A stretch of DNA of 64,000 bases from Sporosarcina sp. Te-1 (GCF_017498505.1 NZ_CP071798.1:1240001-1304000); one strand, 5' to 3'. Numbered from the stretch's first letter, positions 25,626-36,989 are shown. Translations and numbers: made by a program. Notes: generated from the letters alone by a model not told the origin.

Positions 25626-26598
25626 CTTCGCAATCTCCTCCATTACTCCATCTTTTCCTAAACACTTCCGCTTCACACACCATCCTGTCAAATAACTCCT
25701 TAACGGAAGGAATATCATGAATCAAGCCTGCGACTTGGCCAGCCCAGCCAAAACCTCTTTCTATATCTCCTTCGTGGATAAATCTCTGGTTCGCTTCGCC
25801 GCTAATATATTGTTTCAGCCCTTCGTATCCGACAGCTTCCGATTCCAAACGTAAAATTTTCTCGGTCCACGGCCCTTTTAGTGCGCGTGCTGGCGCGCCA
25901 AGTGAGCGTTTAATAATCGTTGTGTCCGTTTCACTGCTTTGAAGTACAGCCTCTTGATACGCTTTGGAAGCATGTACGCATTCCTTTGTCGCAATGAAAC
26001 GGGTACCCATCTCAATGCCTTCAGCGCCGAGGGCATGCGCTGCCATCCACCCTCGACCGTCCCCGATCCCTCCCGAGGCGATGACAGGGATGTTGACGCT
26101 ATCGACCACTTGCGGTACTAGCACCATTGTGCCAATATCTTCTCTCCCCAGATGGCCGCCTCCCTCTTGTCCGACGACCATTACGGCGTCCGCCCCTAGT
26201 TCCTCTGCTTTCACTGCCTGTCTTTTAGCTGCGACGAGCACTAGCTTCTTCACGTTCGTTCCTTGCAACAAGTCAAAGAAAGGAGCTGGATTTCCTCCAG
26301 TCACTGACATGATACCTACCCCTTCGTCCAAAGCGGCTTCGACCATATGCTCAAATGGTCTCCCGTGTTGTCCGATGGCAAAGTTCACACCAAACGGACG
26401 GTCTGTCAATTCCTTTACTTTTTTTATCTGCTGACGAAGCAAATCAGGTGATTCTAAGCTCATGGCCGTAATTTGTCCAAGCCCGCCTGCATTGGACACA
26501 GCGGAAGCCAGCTCAGCGTATGCCAAGTATGCCAACCCCCCTTGAATGATCGGCAATTTGATTCCCAATGTTTCGGTCACTCGTGTAGTCCAATTCAT
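25615..26598 (-). CDS. FMN-dependent nitronate monooxygenase / FabK-like oxidoreductase
   Basis: The roughly 327-aa protein has the NMO/FabK TIM-barrel fold, with 'LPIIQGGLAYLAYAELASAVSNAGGLG' at the N-terminus, 'VVGQEGGGHLGR' (phosphate and catalytic loop) and 'VIASGGIGDGRG' plus 'GAEGIEMGTRF' (FMN binding). It could be a nitronate monooxygenase or enoyl-ACP reductase II; the sequence alone does not decide. It starts within an ATGATGA overlap with the deacetylase gene, so the two are coupled. Confidence 0.88.
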   Translation of the reverse strand: MNWTTRVTETLGIKLPIIQGGLAYLAYAELASAVSNAGGLGQITAMSLESPDLLRQQIKKVKELTDRPFGVNFAIGQHGRPFEHMVEAALDEGVGIMSVTGGNPAPFFDLLQGTNVKKLVLVAAKRQAVKAEELGADAVMVVGQEGGGHLGREDIGTMVLVPQVVDSVNIPVIASGGIGDGRGWMAAHALGAEGIEMGTRFIATKECVHASKAYQEAVLQSSETDTTIIKRSLGAPARALKGPWTEKILRLESEAVGYEGLKQYISGEANQRFIHEGDIERGFGWAGQVAGLIHDIPSVKELFDRMVCEAEVFRKRWSNGGDCEDGI

Positions 26599-27446
26599 CA
26601 TTCTTCCCCCACTCCGCGTATTGTTCTCGGATCGACAAAGTCGTATCCTTTGTTCCGCAAGCCGGTAATAATATCTTCCAATGCATCTGCCGTCCAATCG
26701 CGGTCATGCATTAAAAGATTCGCTCCATCCCTCAGAAGCTCGGTATTCACCATAATATCTGCAATCTTTTCTTTTGACATATACTCCTTCTCAAAATCAT
26801 ATCCGTAAGACCAGTTCATCAACAGCATACCTTCTTGTTCTACTAACGAACGGCTAAAGTCGGTATTTGCACCGAATGGGGCTCTGAAGAAAACCGGTCG
26901 TTCTCCAGTGATCGCTTCCACGTCATCATTGACAGAAACAATTTCCTCCCGCTGTTCGTCCTCCGACAAGGTTTTCAAGTTAGCATGAGTTTTTGTATGA
27001 TTTCCTATCATAAACCCCATATCGTGTATTTCTTGTAACACCTTTTTCTTTTCATCCGATTGCAGGAAATGCCCATTTACAAAGAAAATCGCCGGCGCAT
27101 CCAATTGTTTCAAAGTTTTCGCGATGTCCAGAGCCCGTTTATCCGGTGCGTCGTCAAACGTAAGAAGAACAACCTTCGGATTCGCGTCATCAATTGGCAC
27201 AACGGAATAGACCTCATTTAATTCATACAAAGGCGTTTGCTGCTCTGTTTCATCCTTCTGGGCATCTTCCTCGCCTTCCACCTCGACCTCAGTATTTGTC
27301 GTCTCTCGTTGCTCTGATGATGTCTCTAGTAGAGTGGAGGATGCGCTCTCATTGTCATTATCATTCACATTTCCCTCGGTAGAATGGGAACAAGCGGATA
27401 CTACTAGAATCATACTGAAAAATATGTATGCCAAGTATTTATTCAT
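26598..27446 (-). CDS. Polysaccharide deacetylase lipoprotein (NodB family)
   Basis: The protein of about 282 aa has a lipobox (VVSAC near residue 20), a long acidic low-complexity linker (residues about 25-70) and a NodB domain with 'LLTFDDAPD' (catalytic Asp pair), 'GNHTKTH' (metal His pair) and 'RAPFGAN'. The usual Gly in TFDDGP is Ala here. It is predicted to be outer-surface anchored and to remove acetyl groups from peptidoglycan or another glycan. ATG 27446 has AAGGAG upstream; a reading seven codons longer does not. Confidence 0.88.
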   Translation of the reverse strand: MNKYLAYIFFSMILVVSACSHSTEGNVNDNDNESASSTLLETSSEQRETTNTEVEVEGEEDAQKDETEQQTPLYELNEVYSVVPIDDANPKVVLLTFDDAPDKRALDIAKTLKQLDAPAIFFVNGHFLQSDEKKKVLQEIHDMGFMIGNHTKTHANLKTLSEDEQREEIVSVNDDVEAITGERPVFFRAPFGANTDFSRSLVEQEGMLLMNWSYGYDFEKEYMSKEKIADIMVNTELLRDGANLLMHDRDWTADALEDIITGLRNKGYDFVDPRTIRGVGEE

Positions 27447-27580
27447 AGTTTTCTCCTTTTCCTTCATCGTAACATGTGAAAAACGACAACTCCACTCTTA
27501 GGAATTCGGATTCGCAGAATGGCGATCGTAAAAACAGTTGTACGGCAATGAGCTCTTTCCACGGGTAAAAAAAAAAAGAT

Positions 27581-27614
27581 AAAAAAATCCCGGAAAGGAG
27601 CACCTTTCCGGGAT
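27581..27614 (-). terminator. Terminator of the pdh operon
   Basis: A perfect 12-bp stem (27587-27598 with 27603-27614) has a 4-nt loop and is followed on the minus strand by T7. It lies directly after the pdhD stop. Confidence 0.92.
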
Positions 27615-27620
27615 TCTACA

Positions 27621-29033
27621 TTACTTCGTGATCATATGAATCGGTTTGCCAAGTGCGACTTCCGCAGCTTCCATGGAAATCTCTCCAAGTGTAGGGTGCG
27701 CATGGATCGTCATCGCAATATCTTCGAGTGTCATGCCTGCTTCAATGGCAAGACCTAGTTCAGCGATCATATCCGATGCATTGGAACCTACGATTTGTGC
27801 ACCGATTAATAGTCCATCTTCTTTACGGGCTACGAGTTTAACAAATCCATCTGTTTCATTCAAGGAAAGCGCACGGCCATTCGCTGCAAATGGGAATTTG
27901 CCGGCAACTACCTCAAATCCTTCATCTTTCGCTTGTTGCTCATTGTAGCCAACTGTTGCAAGTTCAGGATCTGTAAAGCAAACAGCTGGGATTGCCAAGT
28001 AATCGACTTCAGATTTCTCACCAGAAATCGCTTCTGCCGCAACTTTCGCTTCATAAGAAGCTTTATGTGCGAGTTGAGGGCCGGACACGATGTCACCGAT
28101 TGCATAGATGTTCGGAATGCTTGTGCGGCATTGCTTATCTACATCAATCAATCCACGGTCTAGGAATTTAACACCCATTTCCTCAAGACCGATTTCGTCG
28201 GTATTCGGGCGTCTTCCGACAGTGACAAGCACATAATCCGCTTCCACTTTATGCTCTTCGCCTTTCGCCTCATACGTAACGAGGACGCCGTTTTCGGACT
28301 CTTCAACGCCTTTTGCGGAAGCTTTGACGACAACTTCCACGCCTTTCTTTTTCAATCCTTTTTTCACGATTTGAGTCATTTGTTTTTCAAATCCAGCAAG
28401 GATATCATCCCCGCCTTCAATGATTGTCACTTGTGCCCCAAGATTCGCATATGCTGAACCGAGTTCAGTACCGATATAACCGCCGCCGATTACGACCAAT
28501 TTACCCGGCACTTCTTCCAAGCTCAAAGCGCCTGTGGAATTGATGACGCGTTTTGAATACTTGAAAGTCGGAATTTCAACAGGACGTGCACCAGTTGCGA
28601 TGATCGCATTTTTAAATTTATATGTCTGGGCGGAATTTTCATCCATGACACGTACTGTGTTGGCATCTACAAAATATGCTTCACCTTTGACGATATCAAC
28701 TTTATTGCCTTTTAGGAGTCCTTCCACACCGCCTGTCAACTTTTTGACGACGCTGTTTTTGAATGCTTGTGCTTTGGAGAAGTCCAATTTGACTTCCGTT
28801 GCTGTAATTCCCATATCATCTGAACCTTTGGCATGCTCAAAACGATGACCTACGGAAATCAATGCTTTCGATGGAATACAACCTACGTTCAAGCAAACTC
28901 CACCGAGGGTGTCTTTCTCGACAATCGTCACTTTTTGACCTAATTGAGCTGCACGGATCGCAGCAACATATCCTCCGGGACCTGATCCTACGACGAGTGT
29001 ATCCACTTCGATTGGAAAATCTCCTACTACCAT
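27621..29033 (-). CDS. pdhD: Dihydrolipoamide dehydrogenase (E3)
   Basis: This 470-aa flavoprotein has the FAD site '[20 protein letters not shown]', the redox disulfide '[15 protein letters not shown]', the NAD site '[14 protein letters not shown]' and the C-terminal 'HAHPTLGE' active-site His/Glu. Last gene of pdhABCD. ATG 29033 follows GGAGGCG. Confidence 0.97.
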   Translation of the reverse strand: MVVGDFPIEVDTLVVGSGPGGYVAAIRAAQLGQKVTIVEKDTLGGVCLNVGCIPSKALISVGHRFEHAKGSDDMGITATEVKLDFSKAQAFKNSVVKKLTGGVEGLLKGNKVDIVKGEAYFVDANTVRVMDENSAQTYKFKNAIIATGARPVEIPTFKYSKRVINSTGALSLEEVPGKLVVIGGGYIGTELGSAYANLGAQVTIIEGGDDILAGFEKQMTQIVKKGLKKKGVEVVVKASAKGVEESENGVLVTYEAKGEEHKVEADYVLVTVGRRPNTDEIGLEEMGVKFLDRGLIDVDKQCRTSIPNIYAIGDIVSGPQLAHKASYEAKVAAEAISGEKSEVDYLAIPAVCFTDPELATVGYNEQQAKDEGFEVVAGKFPFAANGRALSLNETDGFVKLVARKEDGLLIGAQIVGSNASDMIAELGLAIEAGMTLEDIAMTIHAHPTLGEISMEAAEVALGKPIHMITK

Positions 29034-29037
29034 TTGC

Positions 29038-30375
29038 TTACGCCTCCATTAATAAAAGTTCTGGATTACCGAGCAATTTTTTGATATGGTTCAAGGCTTG
29101 CTGACCTGTCACACCATCAATGACCCGATGATCGAATACCAATGATAATGCTAACATAGGTGCAGCTACAATTTCACCATTTTTTACAACAGGTTTTTCA
29201 GAAATACGGCCAATTCCAAGTATTGCTACTTCTGGATGGTTAATAATCGGCGTGAACCATTGACCTCCGGCAGAGCCGATATTCGTGATGGAGCAGGAAG
29301 CCCCTTTCATCTCACTTGGTGACAATTTGCCATCTCTCGCCTTTTCAGCAAGGTGGTTGATTTCTTGTGAGATAGCGAATACCGATTTACGATCGGCATG
29401 TTTGATGACCGGAACGAGCAGGCCGCGATCTGTGTCTGCCGCAATTCCGATATTGTAATAATGTTTTTGGATGATTTCTTCTGTTGCGTCATCCAATGAA
29501 GCATTTAATTGCGGGAATTCGCGCAATGTGGATACAAGTGCCTTCACCACATAAGGAAGATACGTCAATTTGATGCCTTTATCCGAAGCGATTTCTTTAA
29601 ATTTCTTACGATGCGCAACAAGCTCAGTAACATCCACTTCATCCAGCAATGTGACATGCGGAGCGGTATGCTTTGAGTTGACCATCGCTTTTGCGATTGC
29701 TTTTCTCATGCCCGACATTTTCTCTCTCGTTTCAGGGAATTCCCCTTCCAACTCGACAGGTGCCGGAGCTGATTTCGGTGTTTCGGAGACTGTACTTTCA
29801 TCAGTGACAGGTTGTTGCTCTTCGCCAGCTTGCTCAGAAACCTGCCCGCCATTAATAAACGCTTCCACATCCTCTTTTAGGATACGGCCGTTTTTACCTG
29901 AACCGTTTACTTGGTGGATATCCACGTCATGCTCGCGGGCAAATTTACGGACCGACGGCATGGCAATGACACGTTGGTTGGGATCCTTTTCACTTTGGGC
30001 CGAACCGGAAATCGCTACACCGCTTTTATTATCAGCAGGTTGTTCCGTCTTTTCCTTGTCCAGCTCTTGTCCTGCTTCAGCAGTCGATTGGACCTGTGCT
30101 TCCGTTTTTTCCTCGGAACTTTGTTCACTCTCATAACCAGGTGCGTCAATTCGGATCAACACATCACCGACGACAGCGACCTTGCCTTCTTCCACTAGAA
30201 TTTCTTCGACAGTTCCAGTTACAGGGGAAGGAATTTCAACAACAGCCTTATCGTTTTGGATTTCAAGAAGAGTATCGTCCTCATTGACTTGATCGCCTTT
30301 TGCGACAAACCATTTTACGACTTCGCCTTCATGAATCCCTTCTCCGATATCTGGCAAACGGAATTCATATGCCAC
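29038..30375 (-). CDS. pdhC: Dihydrolipoamide acetyltransferase (E2) of pyruvate dehydrogenase
   Basis: The roughly 445-aa protein has one lipoyl domain (lipoyl Lys in 'NDKAVVEI' near residue 40), a long Gln/Glu/Ser linker, a subunit-binding domain ('[15 protein letters not shown]', '[11 protein letters not shown]') and the catalytic domain ending with '[11 protein letters not shown]'. I choose GTG 30375 because AAAGGGTGA precedes it; the GTG three codons upstream overlaps that site. Confidence 0.95.
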   Translation of the reverse strand: MAYEFRLPDIGEGIHEGEVVKWFVAKGDQVNEDDTLLEIQNDKAVVEIPSPVTGTVEEILVEEGKVAVVGDVLIRIDAPGYESEQSSEEKTEAQVQSTAEAGQELDKEKTEQPADNKSGVAISGSAQSEKDPNQRVIAMPSVRKFAREHDVDIHQVNGSGKNGRILKEDVEAFINGGQVSEQAGEEQQPVTDESTVSETPKSAPAPVELEGEFPETREKMSGMRKAIAKAMVNSKHTAPHVTLLDEVDVTELVAHRKKFKEIASDKGIKLTYLPYVVKALVSTLREFPQLNASLDDATEEIIQKHYYNIGIAADTDRGLLVPVIKHADRKSVFAISQEINHLAEKARDGKLSPSEMKGASCSITNIGSAGGQWFTPIINHPEVAILGIGRISEKPVVKNGEIVAAPMLALSLVFDHRVIDGVTGQQALNHIKKLLGNPELLLMEA

Positions 30376-30411
30376 AAGATTCACCCTTTCTCGATTTCAT
30401 GGATTAACCAA

Positions 30412-31389
30412 TTAGAATGTTAGAACTTTTTTAGCAGTTTCAATGATATCCTTCGAGTTAGGAAGCCAAGTGTTCTCCCCTTGTGCGAATGGATAAATTG
30501 TATCAGGAGCCGCTACCCGCAAGACAGGAGCTTCTAGACTTAGGATAGCCCGCTCTGTGATTTCCGCCACGACATTCGCTGCGATACCTGCTTGCTTTTG
30601 AGCCTCTTGCACAACAATCGCACGATTTGTCTTCTCTACAGATGCCACAATTGCATCAATATCAAGAGGTTGCACTGTACGCAAATCGACTACTTCTACC
30701 GAATAGCCTTCTTTCTCAAGTTCTTCGGCAGCTTTCAAGCTTTCGTGTACCATCGCACCGTATGTGAAGATCGACAAGTCATTTCCTTCGCGTTTCACGT
30801 CCGCTTTGCCAAGTGGAATCGTATACTCCCCTTCAGGAACTTCCTGTCTGAAAGAACGATACAGCTTCATATGCTCCAGGAAAATGACCGGGTTCTCATC
30901 GCGGATTGCCGAAATAAGAAGTCCTTTTGCATCGTATGGAGTAGAAGGGATGACTACCGTCAATCCAGGCTGTGATGCGACAAGTCCTTCCAGACTGTCA
31001 GCATGCATTTCAGGTGTTGCTACGCCGCCGCCAAATGGAGAACGAATCGTGACAGGAGCATTGAATTTGCCGCCTGTCCGGAATGATTGGCGAGCCAACT
31101 GACCGCTTACAGAGTCGATCACTTCGTAAAGGAAGCCGAAGAATTGGATTTCCATTACCGGACGGAACCCAGTCAGTGTTAACCCGACTGCAAGTCCTCC
31201 AATCCCTGATTCAGCTAGTGGTGTATCAAACACCCGCTCCTCGCCGAATTCTTTCTGAAGCCCTTCTGTTGCACGGAAAACGCCACCGTTTACCCCGACG
31301 TCTTCACCGAAGACGAGGACGTTTTCATCATTTTTAAGCTCCGTGCGCATCGCATCGGTAATCGCTTGAATCATCGTCATTTGTGCCAT
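30412..31389 (-). CDS. pdhB: Pyruvate dehydrogenase E1 beta subunit
   Basis: This 325-aa transketolase-like protein has '[20 protein letters not shown]', '[17 protein letters not shown]' and a C-terminal domain ('[20 protein letters not shown]'). It pairs with PdhA to form the thiamine-diphosphate decarboxylase. It lies 3 bp after pdhA. Confidence 0.96.
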   Translation of the reverse strand: MAQMTMIQAITDAMRTELKNDENVLVFGEDVGVNGGVFRATEGLQKEFGEERVFDTPLAESGIGGLAVGLTLTGFRPVMEIQFFGFLYEVIDSVSGQLARQSFRTGGKFNAPVTIRSPFGGGVATPEMHADSLEGLVASQPGLTVVIPSTPYDAKGLLISAIRDENPVIFLEHMKLYRSFRQEVPEGEYTIPLGKADVKREGNDLSIFTYGAMVHESLKAAEELEKEGYSVEVVDLRTVQPLDIDAIVASVEKTNRAIVVQEAQKQAGIAANVVAEITERAILSLEAPVLRVAAPDTIYPFAQGENTWLPNSKDIIETAKKVLTF

Positions 31390-31392
31390 CGG

Positions 31393-32565
<1,173 letters not shown>

Positions 32566-32580
32566 TTATCATTCCTTTTC

Positions 32581-32609
32581 AGTATACTGAAGTGCAACAC
32601 TTTGGTCAA
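32581..32609 (-). promoter_or_regulatory. Sigma-A promoter of pdhABCD
   Basis: TTGACC, 17 bp, TATACT on the minus strand. The spacer contains the dyad AAGTGTTGCACTT, which could bind a repressor. The start lies about 70 bp before pdhA. Confidence 0.82.
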
Positions 32610-32711
32610 TCATTGAAACGACGACATCCATAGCGTTTTTAATGTTAGTAAAATTACATCAAAATAATAAACTGTAATATCACAATGAATCATCTGTATT
32701 ATAATAGAATG

Positions 32712-32748
32712 AAAAAAGATGAGGAATAAAGCTTCCCCATCTTTTCTG
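32712..32748 (-). terminator. Terminator of ykyA
   Basis: AAAAGATG-GG pairs with CC-CATCTTTT around an internal loop, followed by T6 on the minus strand, directly after the ykyA stop. Confidence 0.75.
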
Positions 32749-32753
32749 TTCCT

Positions 32754-33392
32754 TTATTCTTTGGAACTCAAACTTTTAAATAGTTCATCTTTCAAAGAAT
32801 TGACCTCTTTTGTTGTTTGATTGAATGCTTCAATCGACGATTTCACTTTTTCGTTCATTTCATTGATTTCTTCCACTCTTTTTTTAAGCTGATCGATTTC
32901 TACATTCTCCTGCCCCAGCAATTCGTAAAACTCTTTTTGCTTAGACGCAAGGCTTTTATACTCATCAGCGAAAGAAGAATGCAACTCAAATCTTTTGTCG
33001 AGCAGCTCTTGCAAAGCTTGAATCTTTTCCTTTTCCTTTCCATCGGCTTTTCCGCTGACATCCTTCAATTTACCGGCTATGTCTTTGGAGGAGTGAATGG
33101 ACTTTAATTCCTTGTCGAACACTTTAAGTCTATTTTCCACGGAAGAGATAAGTTCTTCGGCACTGTCTTTCACCTTGCCGCCATCTTCCTTTGTCAATTC
33201 CATAGTCGATTTAAAAAGTTTCTGTTCATGCTCTTCCAGCTTTGTTAACTCGGTTTGTGCATCTTGATACGCTTTTTCCGAATCGCTCATACTTGTCATC
33301 GTATCCGATAATTTTTTCTCCAAACTTCCACCAAAACTGCATCCGGCAAGAAGCATACAGGAAATGAACAGAGCGATAAATCCCTTTTTCAC
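32754..33392 (-). CDS. ykyA: YkyA-like cell-surface lipoprotein with coiled coil
   Basis: The 212-aa protein has a lipobox (LLAGC near residue 18) followed by an almost wholly helical, Lys/Glu-rich coiled-coil body. This agrees with YkyA, a putative cell-wall-binding lipoprotein encoded before pdhA in Bacillus. Its own promoter (33443-33471) and terminator make it monocistronic. Function unknown. Confidence 0.85.
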   Translation of the reverse strand: MKKGFIALFISCMLLAGCSFGGSLEKKLSDTMTSMSDSEKAYQDAQTELTKLEEHEQKLFKSTMELTKEDGGKVKDSAEELISSVENRLKVFDKELKSIHSSKDIAGKLKDVSGKADGKEKEKIQALQELLDKRFELHSSFADEYKSLASKQKEFYELLGQENVEIDQLKKRVEEINEMNEKVKSSIEAFNQTTKEVNSLKDELFKSLSSKE

Positions 33393-33442
33393 GTTGGCAA
33401 CCCTCCCAGTGATTGTTTACTCTTGCTAAAAGAATTAGGTAA

Positions 33443-33471
33443 ACTATATCTTTTCAGAACAGCATTTTCAA
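33443..33471 (-). promoter_or_regulatory. Sigma-A promoter of ykyA
   Basis: TTGAAA, 17 bp, TATAGT on the minus strand, about 50 bp before the ykyA start. Confidence 0.72.
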
Positions 33472-33488
33472 GTTAATGCCTTAATTCT

Positions 33489-33516
33489 TTTACCCTGCTG
33501 ACCATTCGATTATACT
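33489..33516 (+). promoter_or_regulatory. Sigma-A promoter of def
   Basis: TTTACC, 16 bp, TATACT (or TTTTAC with 17 bp), about 35 bp before the def ATG. It is back-to-back with the ykyA promoter. Confidence 0.65.
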
Positions 33517-33551
33517 AGTAAGAAAGAAGGCATTGAAAGGAAGAAGAGAAA

Positions 33552-34109
33552 ATGATTTTAATGAAAGATATCATACGCGAAGGCCATCCTACGTTGCGAA
33601 AGGTTGCAGAAGAAGTCACCTTTCCTCTAAGCGAGGATATGAAGCAACTTGGACTTGATTTGCATGATTATGTAGTAAATAGCCAGAATCCTGAAATGGT
33701 TGAAAAATACGGTTTGCGTCCTGGCATCGGTCTTGCTGCACCCCAAGTGGATGTGTCAAAAAGAATTTTTGCGCTTCATATAGAAGATGAAAGTAAAACA
33801 GAAGCTAGCTTTGTAGCGATCAACCCTAAAATCGTGAGTCATTCTGTTGAAATGACCTATATCACGTCCGGCGAAGGCTGTTTATCGGTCGATCGGGATG
33901 TGGAGGGCTTCGTGCCCCGCTACGCCAGAATCACCGTGAAAGCATTTGACCTGGACGGTAAAGAATTTAAGAAAAGGCTAAAAGGTTTACCGGCTATTGC
34001 ATTCCAGCACGAGCTGGATCATTTAAACGGCATCATGTTCTATGATCATATTGATCAAAAAGCACCATTCAAGGAGATTCCGAATGCCGTCCCGTTTGTA
34101 AGGGAATAA
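33552..34109 (+). CDS. def: Peptide deformylase
   Basis: This 185-aa metalloenzyme has the three PDF motifs: 'GIGLAAPQ' (about residue 60), 'EGCLSV' (about 111) and 'QHELDHLNG' (about 154). The insertions are typical of the type 2 Gram-positive form. It removes N-formyl from nascent proteins. ATG 33552 follows GAAAGGAAGAAGAG. Confidence 0.96.
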   Translation: MILMKDIIREGHPTLRKVAEEVTFPLSEDMKQLGLDLHDYVVNSQNPEMVEKYGLRPGIGLAAPQVDVSKRIFALHIEDESKTEASFVAINPKIVSHSVEMTYITSGEGCLSVDRDVEGFVPRYARITVKAFDLDGKEFKKRLKGLPAIAFQHELDHLNGIMFYDHIDQKAPFKEIPNAVPFVRE

Positions 34110-34112
34110 AAC

Positions 34113-34141
34113 TTGACAGAAAGTTTCGACTGCGATATACT
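34113..34141 (+). promoter_or_regulatory. Consensus sigma-A promoter of the tiny peptide gene
   Basis: TTGACA (perfect), 17 bp, TATACT. The expected transcription start near 34148 coincides with the AAGGAG ribosome site, so the mRNA leader would be extremely short. Confidence 0.85.
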
Positions 34142-34163
34142 AGTTTCAAGGAGTGATATGCCC

Positions 34164-34235
34164 ATGTACAAACGCCTGAAACGGAAATTGTTGAAACGGC
34201 TCAACGGCATACTCGGGAAAAAGACAATCGCATAA
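34164..34235 (+). CDS. Tiny cationic amphipathic peptide (23 aa)
   Basis: A 23-codon frame encodes a peptide with 10 Lys/Arg, no acidic residues and regularly spaced Leu/Ile, so it would form a basic amphipathic helix ('KRLKRKLLKRLNGILGKK' core). AAGGAG (34148-34153) lies 10 bp before ATG 34164 and 4 bp before an in-frame ATG at 34158 that would add two residues. A consensus promoter lies just upstream and an intrinsic terminator 5 bp downstream, so the unit is a self-contained transcript of about 125 nt. I know no named homologue. It may be a membrane-associated small protein, an antimicrobial-like peptide or a dual-function small RNA. Confidence 0.65.
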   Translation: MYKRLKRKLLKRLNGILGKKTIA

Positions 34236-34239
34236 TAAT

Positions 34240-34275
34240 AGCCCGCCGTTACTTGGTGGGCTTTTCTTTATTTTA
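34240..34275 (+). terminator. Terminator of the tiny peptide gene
   Basis: AGCCCGCC pairs with GGTGGGCT (one G-T pair) around a 7-nt loop, followed by TTTTCTTTATTTT. Confidence 0.88.
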
Positions 34276-34337
34276 CGCAAATGACGTGATAATATGAAGA
34301 GAATAAATTGAAACGAACGTAAAAGGAGAGTTCACGT

Positions 34338-34547
34338 ATGATTTACAAAGTTTACTACCAAGAGGAAAAAGACCAAGTACCTGTAAGAGAAAACACAAAA
34401 AGCTTATATGTGGAAGCCGAAACCGAAAGAGAAGTCCGCGCAAAATTGAAAGAACGCAACTATCATATTGAATATATCCAGGCTCTTCAAGGAGAACATC
34501 TGGAATATGAAAAAGCTTCCTCCCACTTTGAGATCGAGCAGGTTTGA
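34338..34547 (+). CDS. rpoY: RNA polymerase epsilon subunit
   Basis: The 69-aa protein matches RpoY (YkzG, DUF1447): 'MIYKVYYQ' N-terminus, '[20 protein letters not shown]' and 'NIEYIQ'-like core. It is an accessory polymerase subunit of Firmicutes. It overlaps the rnjA start region (TGATG), as expected for this conserved pair. AAAAGGAG precedes the ATG. Confidence 0.95.
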   Translation: MIYKVYYQEEKDQVPVRENTKSLYVEAETEREVRAKLKERNYHIEYIQALQGEHLEYEKASSHFEIEQV

Positions 34548-34552
34548 TGGCG

Positions 34553-36220
34553 ATGAAGTTAATTAAAAACAATGAAACTGCCGTTTTTGCTCTAGGCGGA
34601 CTAGGAGAAATCGGTAAGAACACATATTGTGTCCAATTCCAGGACGAAATTATCTTGATTGACGCGGGTATCAAGTTCCCGGAAGACGATCTTCTAGGGA
34701 TTGATTATGTCATTCCGGATTATACATTTTTAGAACGTAACATTGATAAAGTGAAAGGCCTCTTCATTACTCATGGACATGAAGACCATATCGGTGGGAT
34801 TCCATACTTATTGCGAAAGTTGAATATCCCTGTATATGGAGGCAAATTAGCCCTCGGGCTGTTGAGAAATAAACTCGATGAACATGGATTGCTTCGGACT
34901 ACAAAAATGATTGAGATTGATGAGGATGATGTCATTAAATTCAGGAAGACATCCGTCTCCTTCTTTAGGACAACCCATAGTATCCCAGATGCTTTCGGGG
35001 TCGTAGTGAAGACACCATGCGGGAACATTGTCCACACAGGCGATTTCAAGTTCGATTTTACTCCGGTAGGCGAGCCAGCCAACTTAGCAAAGATGGCCAA
35101 AATCGGCAGCGAAGGTGTCCTCTGTCTACTATCTGACAGTACAAATGCCGAAGTGCCGAATTTCACAATGTCCGAACGAAAAGTGGGAGACAGCCTGAAT
35201 GAGATTTTTCGTAAAGTAGACGGACGGATTATTTTTGCCACTTTCGCGTCAAATATCCACCGTTTGCAGCAAGTTATTGAAGCCGCACAAACGTACGGCC
35301 GAAAAATCGCGGTGTTCGGCCGAAGCATGGATAACGCCATTACGATTGGCCGGGAACTAGGCTATATCGATGCACCAAAAGAATTGTTCGTCGATACGCA
35401 GTCCCTCAATCGCCTTCCTGCAAATGAAGTAATGATTCTTTGTACAGGAAGCCAGGGAGAACCCATGGCAGCTCTTTCACGTATAGCAAATGGGACACAC
35501 CGTCAAGTCCAGATTCAACCCGGGGATACCGTCATTTTTTCTTCCTCTCCAATTCCAGGAAACACGTTGAGTGTCAATAAGACAATCAACGCATTATTCC
35601 GTGCTGGGGCTGAAGTGATTTATGGTGCGTTGAACAATATCCACACGTCCGGACATGGTTCGCAGGAGGAACAGAAACTGATGCTGCGACTAATTAAGCC
35701 GAAATTCTTCATGCCGATCCACGGAGAGTACCGGATGTTGAAGATGCATACGGAGCTGGCAGTCGATTGTGATGTCGAACGGGATCATACGTTCATCATG
35801 AGCAACGGAGACGTATTGGCACTCACTGAAAACAGCGCCCGTATCGCTGGCAGAGTCCCATCTGGTGACGTCTATATTGACGGAAGCGGCATCGGCGATA
35901 TTGGCAACGTGGTGCTCCGCGATCGAAAAATCTTGTCAGAAGACGGACTTGTCATCGTGGTAGCTACAGTCGACAAGAAAAAAAACCGGGTCGTATCCGG
36001 TCCGGATATCATTTCAAGAGGCTTTGTTTATATGAGGGAATCAGGTTCCATGATCAGTGAAGCCCAATATCTATTATCGAAGGAATTGCAACGGAGAATA
36101 GCTAACGCTGGATCCGAATCCAACTCGTTAAAGAGTGATATTATCGAAATTCTTTCCCCCTATTTGTACGACAAAACAAAACGTAGGCCTATGGTATTGC
36201 CTGTCGTAATGGAAGTATAG
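34553..36220 (+). CDS. rnjA: Ribonuclease J1
   Basis: This beta-CASP metallo-beta-lactamase of about 555 aa has '[10 protein letters not shown]' (zinc site), 'HTGDFKFD', the beta-CASP motif 'HIHTSGHG'-like '[12 protein letters not shown]' and 'MPIHGEYRM'. It has 5' exonuclease and endonuclease activity in mRNA decay. ATG 34553 corresponds to the usual N-terminus of RnjA; ATG 34547, which overlaps the rpoY stop, is the alternative. Confidence 0.96.
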   Translation: MKLIKNNETAVFALGGLGEIGKNTYCVQFQDEIILIDAGIKFPEDDLLGIDYVIPDYTFLERNIDKVKGLFITHGHEDHIGGIPYLLRKLNIPVYGGKLALGLLRNKLDEHGLLRTTKMIEIDEDDVIKFRKTSVSFFRTTHSIPDAFGVVVKTPCGNIVHTGDFKFDFTPVGEPANLAKMAKIGSEGVLCLLSDSTNAEVPNFTMSERKVGDSLNEIFRKVDGRIIFATFASNIHRLQQVIEAAQTYGRKIAVFGRSMDNAITIGRELGYIDAPKELFVDTQSLNRLPANEVMILCTGSQGEPMAALSRIANGTHRQVQIQPGDTVIFSSSPIPGNTLSVNKTINALFRAGAEVIYGALNNIHTSGHGSQEEQKLMLRLIKPKFFMPIHGEYRMLKMHTELAVDCDVERDHTFIMSNGDVLALTENSARIAGRVPSGDVYIDGSGIGDIGNVVLRDRKILSEDGLVIVVATVDKKKNRVVSGPDIISRGFVYMRESGSMISEAQYLLSKELQRRIANAGSESNSLKSDIIEILSPYLYDKTKRRPMVLPVVMEV

Positions 36221-36240
36221 AACAGCTTAAACTGAAGTGG

Positions 36241-36286
36241 AAAGGCGGCATCTCGTTCGAATTTATACGAGATGCCGCCTTTTATT
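36241..36286 (+). terminator. Terminator of rpoY-rnjA
   Basis: A 15-bp stem (AAAGGCGGCATCTCG and its complement) with a loop of about 12 nt is followed by TTTTATT. Confidence 0.9.
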
Positions 36287-36329
36287 ATCAGAATATCTAT
36301 TTGTTGCAACCTACCTACGAAATTAGAAA

Positions 36330-36989
36330 TTAGTGAAGGGCCTTCTTCTCAAATCGATGAATATCCACATCCGACCCAATGACGATGAGTATATCGTTCA
36401 ACTCGATTTCCTCAATTGCCTGCGGAGAAACTAAAATTTGAGAGGCCCGTTTGATAGCGACAATGTTTACTCCGTATTTTGCACGGATGTCTAAATCGAT
36501 TAACGTGGAGCCTGCTAATTTTTCATTGGCTTGAATCTCAACAATCGAATATTCATCGGAGAGCTCCAAGTAGTCGAGGATATTGTTCGAAACCATATTA
36601 TTCGCTATCCTTTTCCCCATATCCCGTTCCGGATGCACAACCTGATCGGCTCCGATTTTTCGCAAGACCTTTTCATGATAATCATTCTGGGCCTTCACTG
36701 TAATTCTTCTTACACCGATCTCTTTCAAGATGAGCGTGGTCAGTATGCTGGCTTGGATATTTTCGCCGATTGCCACTACAACATGCTCAAAATTTCGTAT
36801 TCCAAGTGACCGCAAAGCGGATTCATCCGTAGTATCTGCTGCGACAGCCTGTGTCGCGATTTGGGCAAATTCATCAACCTTCTCTTGTGAAATGTCGATG
36901 GCCATTACATCGGCATCCAATTCAACTAGCTCATTCACGATACTGCCGCCGAATCGGCCCAGTCCAATGACAACAAATTCTTTTTTCAT
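36330..36989 (-). CDS. ktrC: Ktr potassium channel gating subunit (KtrC type)
   Basis: The 219-aa protein has an RCK_N Rossmann domain ('VVIGLGRFGGSIVNEL' nucleotide site, Asp in 'VMAIDIS' at the end of strand 2) and an RCK_C domain. KtrC controls the KtrD pore and in Bacillus/Staphylococcus relatives is inhibited by c-di-AMP through RCK_C. No ktrD lies nearby, as usual for ktrC. ATG 36989 follows AAGGGAG; a longer reading lacks a ribosome site. Confidence 0.92.
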   Translation of the reverse strand: MKKEFVVIGLGRFGGSIVNELVELDADVMAIDISQEKVDEFAQIATQAVAADTTDESALRSLGIRNFEHVVVAIGENIQASILTTLILKEIGVRRITVKAQNDYHEKVLRKIGADQVVHPERDMGKRIANNMVSNNILDYLELSDEYSIVEIQANEKLAGSTLIDLDIRAKYGVNIVAIKRASQILVSPQAIEEIELNDILIVIGSDVDIHRFEKKALH

